NCBI GenBank assembly: GCA_944324075.1 | Contig: CALUUZ010000017.1 | Coordinates: 1 to 64,000, forward strand | DNA from: Candidatus Mailhella excrementigallinarum | Lineage (GTDB): Bacteria; Desulfobacterota; Desulfovibrionia; Desulfovibrionales; Desulfovibrionaceae | Length of the DNA: 64,000 nucleotides | Direction of reading: 5' to 3' | Part shown: piece by piece, positions 62,908-64,000 of the stretch | How the letters are laid out: each line of letters opens with the position of its first letter | Numbering within the stretch: position 1 is the first letter of the stretch | Made by a program: the position numbers and the translations under genes | Notes under the pieces: model-generated | Database searches by the model: none | Told to the model about the DNA's origin: nothing | The model's input: only the letters and a program-made list of their open reading frames with translations

Positions 62908-62927
62908 CGCTGTCTGCGCAGACAGCG
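62908..62927. promoter_or_regulatory. perfect 20-bp palindrome upstream of nifU
   Basis: CGCTGTCTGC and GCAGACAGCG form a perfect palindrome without a loop, 92 bases before nifU. It may be an operator for a dimeric regulator of Fe-S genes; it does not match the Rrf2/IscR site that I know. No promoter boxes were identified around it. Confidence 0.45.
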
Positions 62928-63019
62928 GATGAACAGGGCCGCCTGTGTTGTTGAAATGAGCAGGAATTTTCCTGCGATGTTCGGGGCCGGATTCGCTTTT
63001 ACACGTGGGAGACACGATT

Positions 63020-63859
63020 ATGTGGGATTATACCGACAAAGTTCAGGAACATTTCCTGCACCCTCGCAATGTGGGAGAGCTTCCCGGCGCAAATGCTGTC
63101 GGCGAAGTGGGCAGCCTTGCCTGCGGCGACGCGCTCAAGCTTTTTTTGAAAATCAGCCCTGACGGCATCATTGAGGATGCTTCCTTCCAGACGTTTGGCT
63201 GCGCCAGTGCCATTGCATCCAGTTCGGCTCTGACTGAACTCATAAAAGGCAAGAGCGTGGAAGAAGCCTCGAAAATCACCAACAAGGATATCGCGGCCTA
63301 TCTGGGGGGATTGCCCAAGGAAAAGATGCACTGTTCGGTTATGGGGGAAGAAGCTCTCGAGGCCGCTATCCGCAACTGGAAAGGGCTGCCGCCCAGAGAA
63401 CAGGAAGAGGAGGGCAGGCTTGTCTGCAAGTGCTTTGGGGTGACCGATACCCAGATCCGCAAGGCCATCCGCGAAAATGGCCTGACCACGGTGGATGAGG
63501 TGACCAACTTCACCAAGGCCGGGGGAGCCTGCGGCGACTGTCGGGAGCAGATCCAGGATATTCTGGATGAAGAGCGTGGGGCGGCAAAGAGCTTTACGGA
63601 AATCAAGCCTGTTACCAGGCCCATGAGCAATATTCAGCGCATGCAGAACGTCATGCGGGTTCTGGATGAGGATATTCGCCCGCGTCTTGCGCAGGATGGC
63701 GGTGATATCGAGCTGGTAGACATGGAAGGGACAAAAGTTGTCGTCGCCATGCGCGGCGCCTGCTCCAGTTGTCGGGCCAGCCAGCTGACCATCAAGGATC
63801 TGGTGGAAAAAACTCTGCGTGAGCAGGTGGATCCCGCCATCAATGTGGTGGAGGCCTAG
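63020..63859 (+). CDS. nifU: Fe-S cluster scaffold NifU (three-domain form)
   Basis: A protein of 279 residues with three domains: IscU-like (residues about 1-125, Cys in SLACGDALKLFL, QTFGCASAIASS and MHCSVMG), a central 2Fe-2S ferredoxin-like domain (RLVCKCFGVTDTQI and GGACGDC), and a C-terminal Nfu domain (GACSSCRAS). In Desulfovibrio-like genomes it serves general Fe-S assembly with NifS. The ATG at 63020 has GGGAG upstream; a GTG five codons earlier has none. Confidence 0.95.
   Translation: MWDYTDKVQEHFLHPRNVGELPGANAVGEVGSLACGDALKLFLKISPDGIIEDASFQTFGCASAIASSSALTELIKGKSVEEASKITNKDIAAYLGGLPKEKMHCSVMGEEALEAAIRNWKGLPPREQEEEGRLVCKCFGVTDTQIRKAIRENGLTTVDEVTNFTKAGGACGDCREQIQDILDEERGAAKSFTEIKPVTRPMSNIQRMQNVMRVLDEDIRPRLAQDGGDIELVDMEGTKVVVAMRGACSSCRASQLTIKDLVEKTLREQVDPAINVVEA

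Positions 63860-64000
<141 letters not shown>

Overview
The window joins two different kinds of DNA. From base 1 to about 40.3 kb lies most of an integrative and conjugative element (or integrated plasmid) with an IncI/Dot-Icm-type (type IVB) transfer system. From about 40.8 kb to the end lies ordinary chromosome of a strict anaerobe, most likely a Desulfovibrionaceae member (Desulfovibrio/Bilophila/Mailhella group). The evidence for that is the siroheme-dependent heme route (ahbA, ahbC, ahbD, hemB), a three-domain NifU next to NifS, high-GC coding sequence, and lipoproteins and intergenic repeats that look lineage-specific. This is inference from gene content; no 16S or other marker is present.

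Element, left part (1-6.7 kb): a perfect 19-bp inverted repeat carrying the MOBP nic-type sequence (candidate oriT) precedes a ribbon-helix-helix relaxosome protein and a MOBP relaxase with a primase-like C-terminus. An AT-rich cargo segment follows, with a YhcG/DUF1016 nuclease and a DUF4209-like protein that has a HEPN RNase motif. RdgC comes next on the opposite strand.

Element, middle and right (6.8-40.2 kb): almost everything is on the minus strand, transcribed from right to left. In transcription order it holds a winged-helix replication-type protein, TraN/DotH, TraO/DotG, TraQ, TraR, TraM/DotI, TraU/DotO, a TraW-like protein, TraY/DotA, a C5-methyltransferase-like protein, a small membrane protein, TraH/DotD, TraI/DotC, TraJ/DotB, a PAPS-reductase-like PP-loop protein, TraK/IcmT, two small proteins, an ArdC-like protein, topoisomerase III, a secreted protein, a lytic transglycosylase, TrbA/DotM, TrbC/DotL (coupling protein), a TrbB-like thiol-disulfide protein, an AbrB-like protein and a 2195-residue methylase-helicase. 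Two toxin-antitoxin pairs (PemI/PemK and DinJ/YafQ) sit on the plus strand inside this operon series. No integrase or att site was found, so the left end lies outside the window. The right end lies somewhere between about 40.15 and 40.8 kb.

Chromosome (40.8-64 kb): a glycosyltransferase, YchF, a three-gene set with two FlgO-like proteins, AhbA, and an amino-acid uptake and catabolism cluster (FadR-type regulator, NhaC-type antiporter, D-cysteine desulfhydrase/L-cysteate sulfo-lyase-like PLP enzyme, Asp/Glu racemase-family protein, dicarboxylate/amino-acid symporter). After these come AhbD, HemB, AhbC, MnmA, a lipoprotein, the rpsF-rpsR-rplI operon, an HD-domain protein, DnaB, NifU and the start of NifS.

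Most notable: (1) a 106-codon gene read out of frame inside the giant methylase-helicase gene; (2) the oriT-like palindrome; (3) a candidate small RNA at the right edge of the element; (4) two families of dispersed intergenic repeats (three clear copies each); (5) an ArdC-like protein that has lost its zinc-binding motif; (6) an AT-rich HEPN-type cargo gene; (7) a possible cysteate/D-cysteine utilisation cluster.
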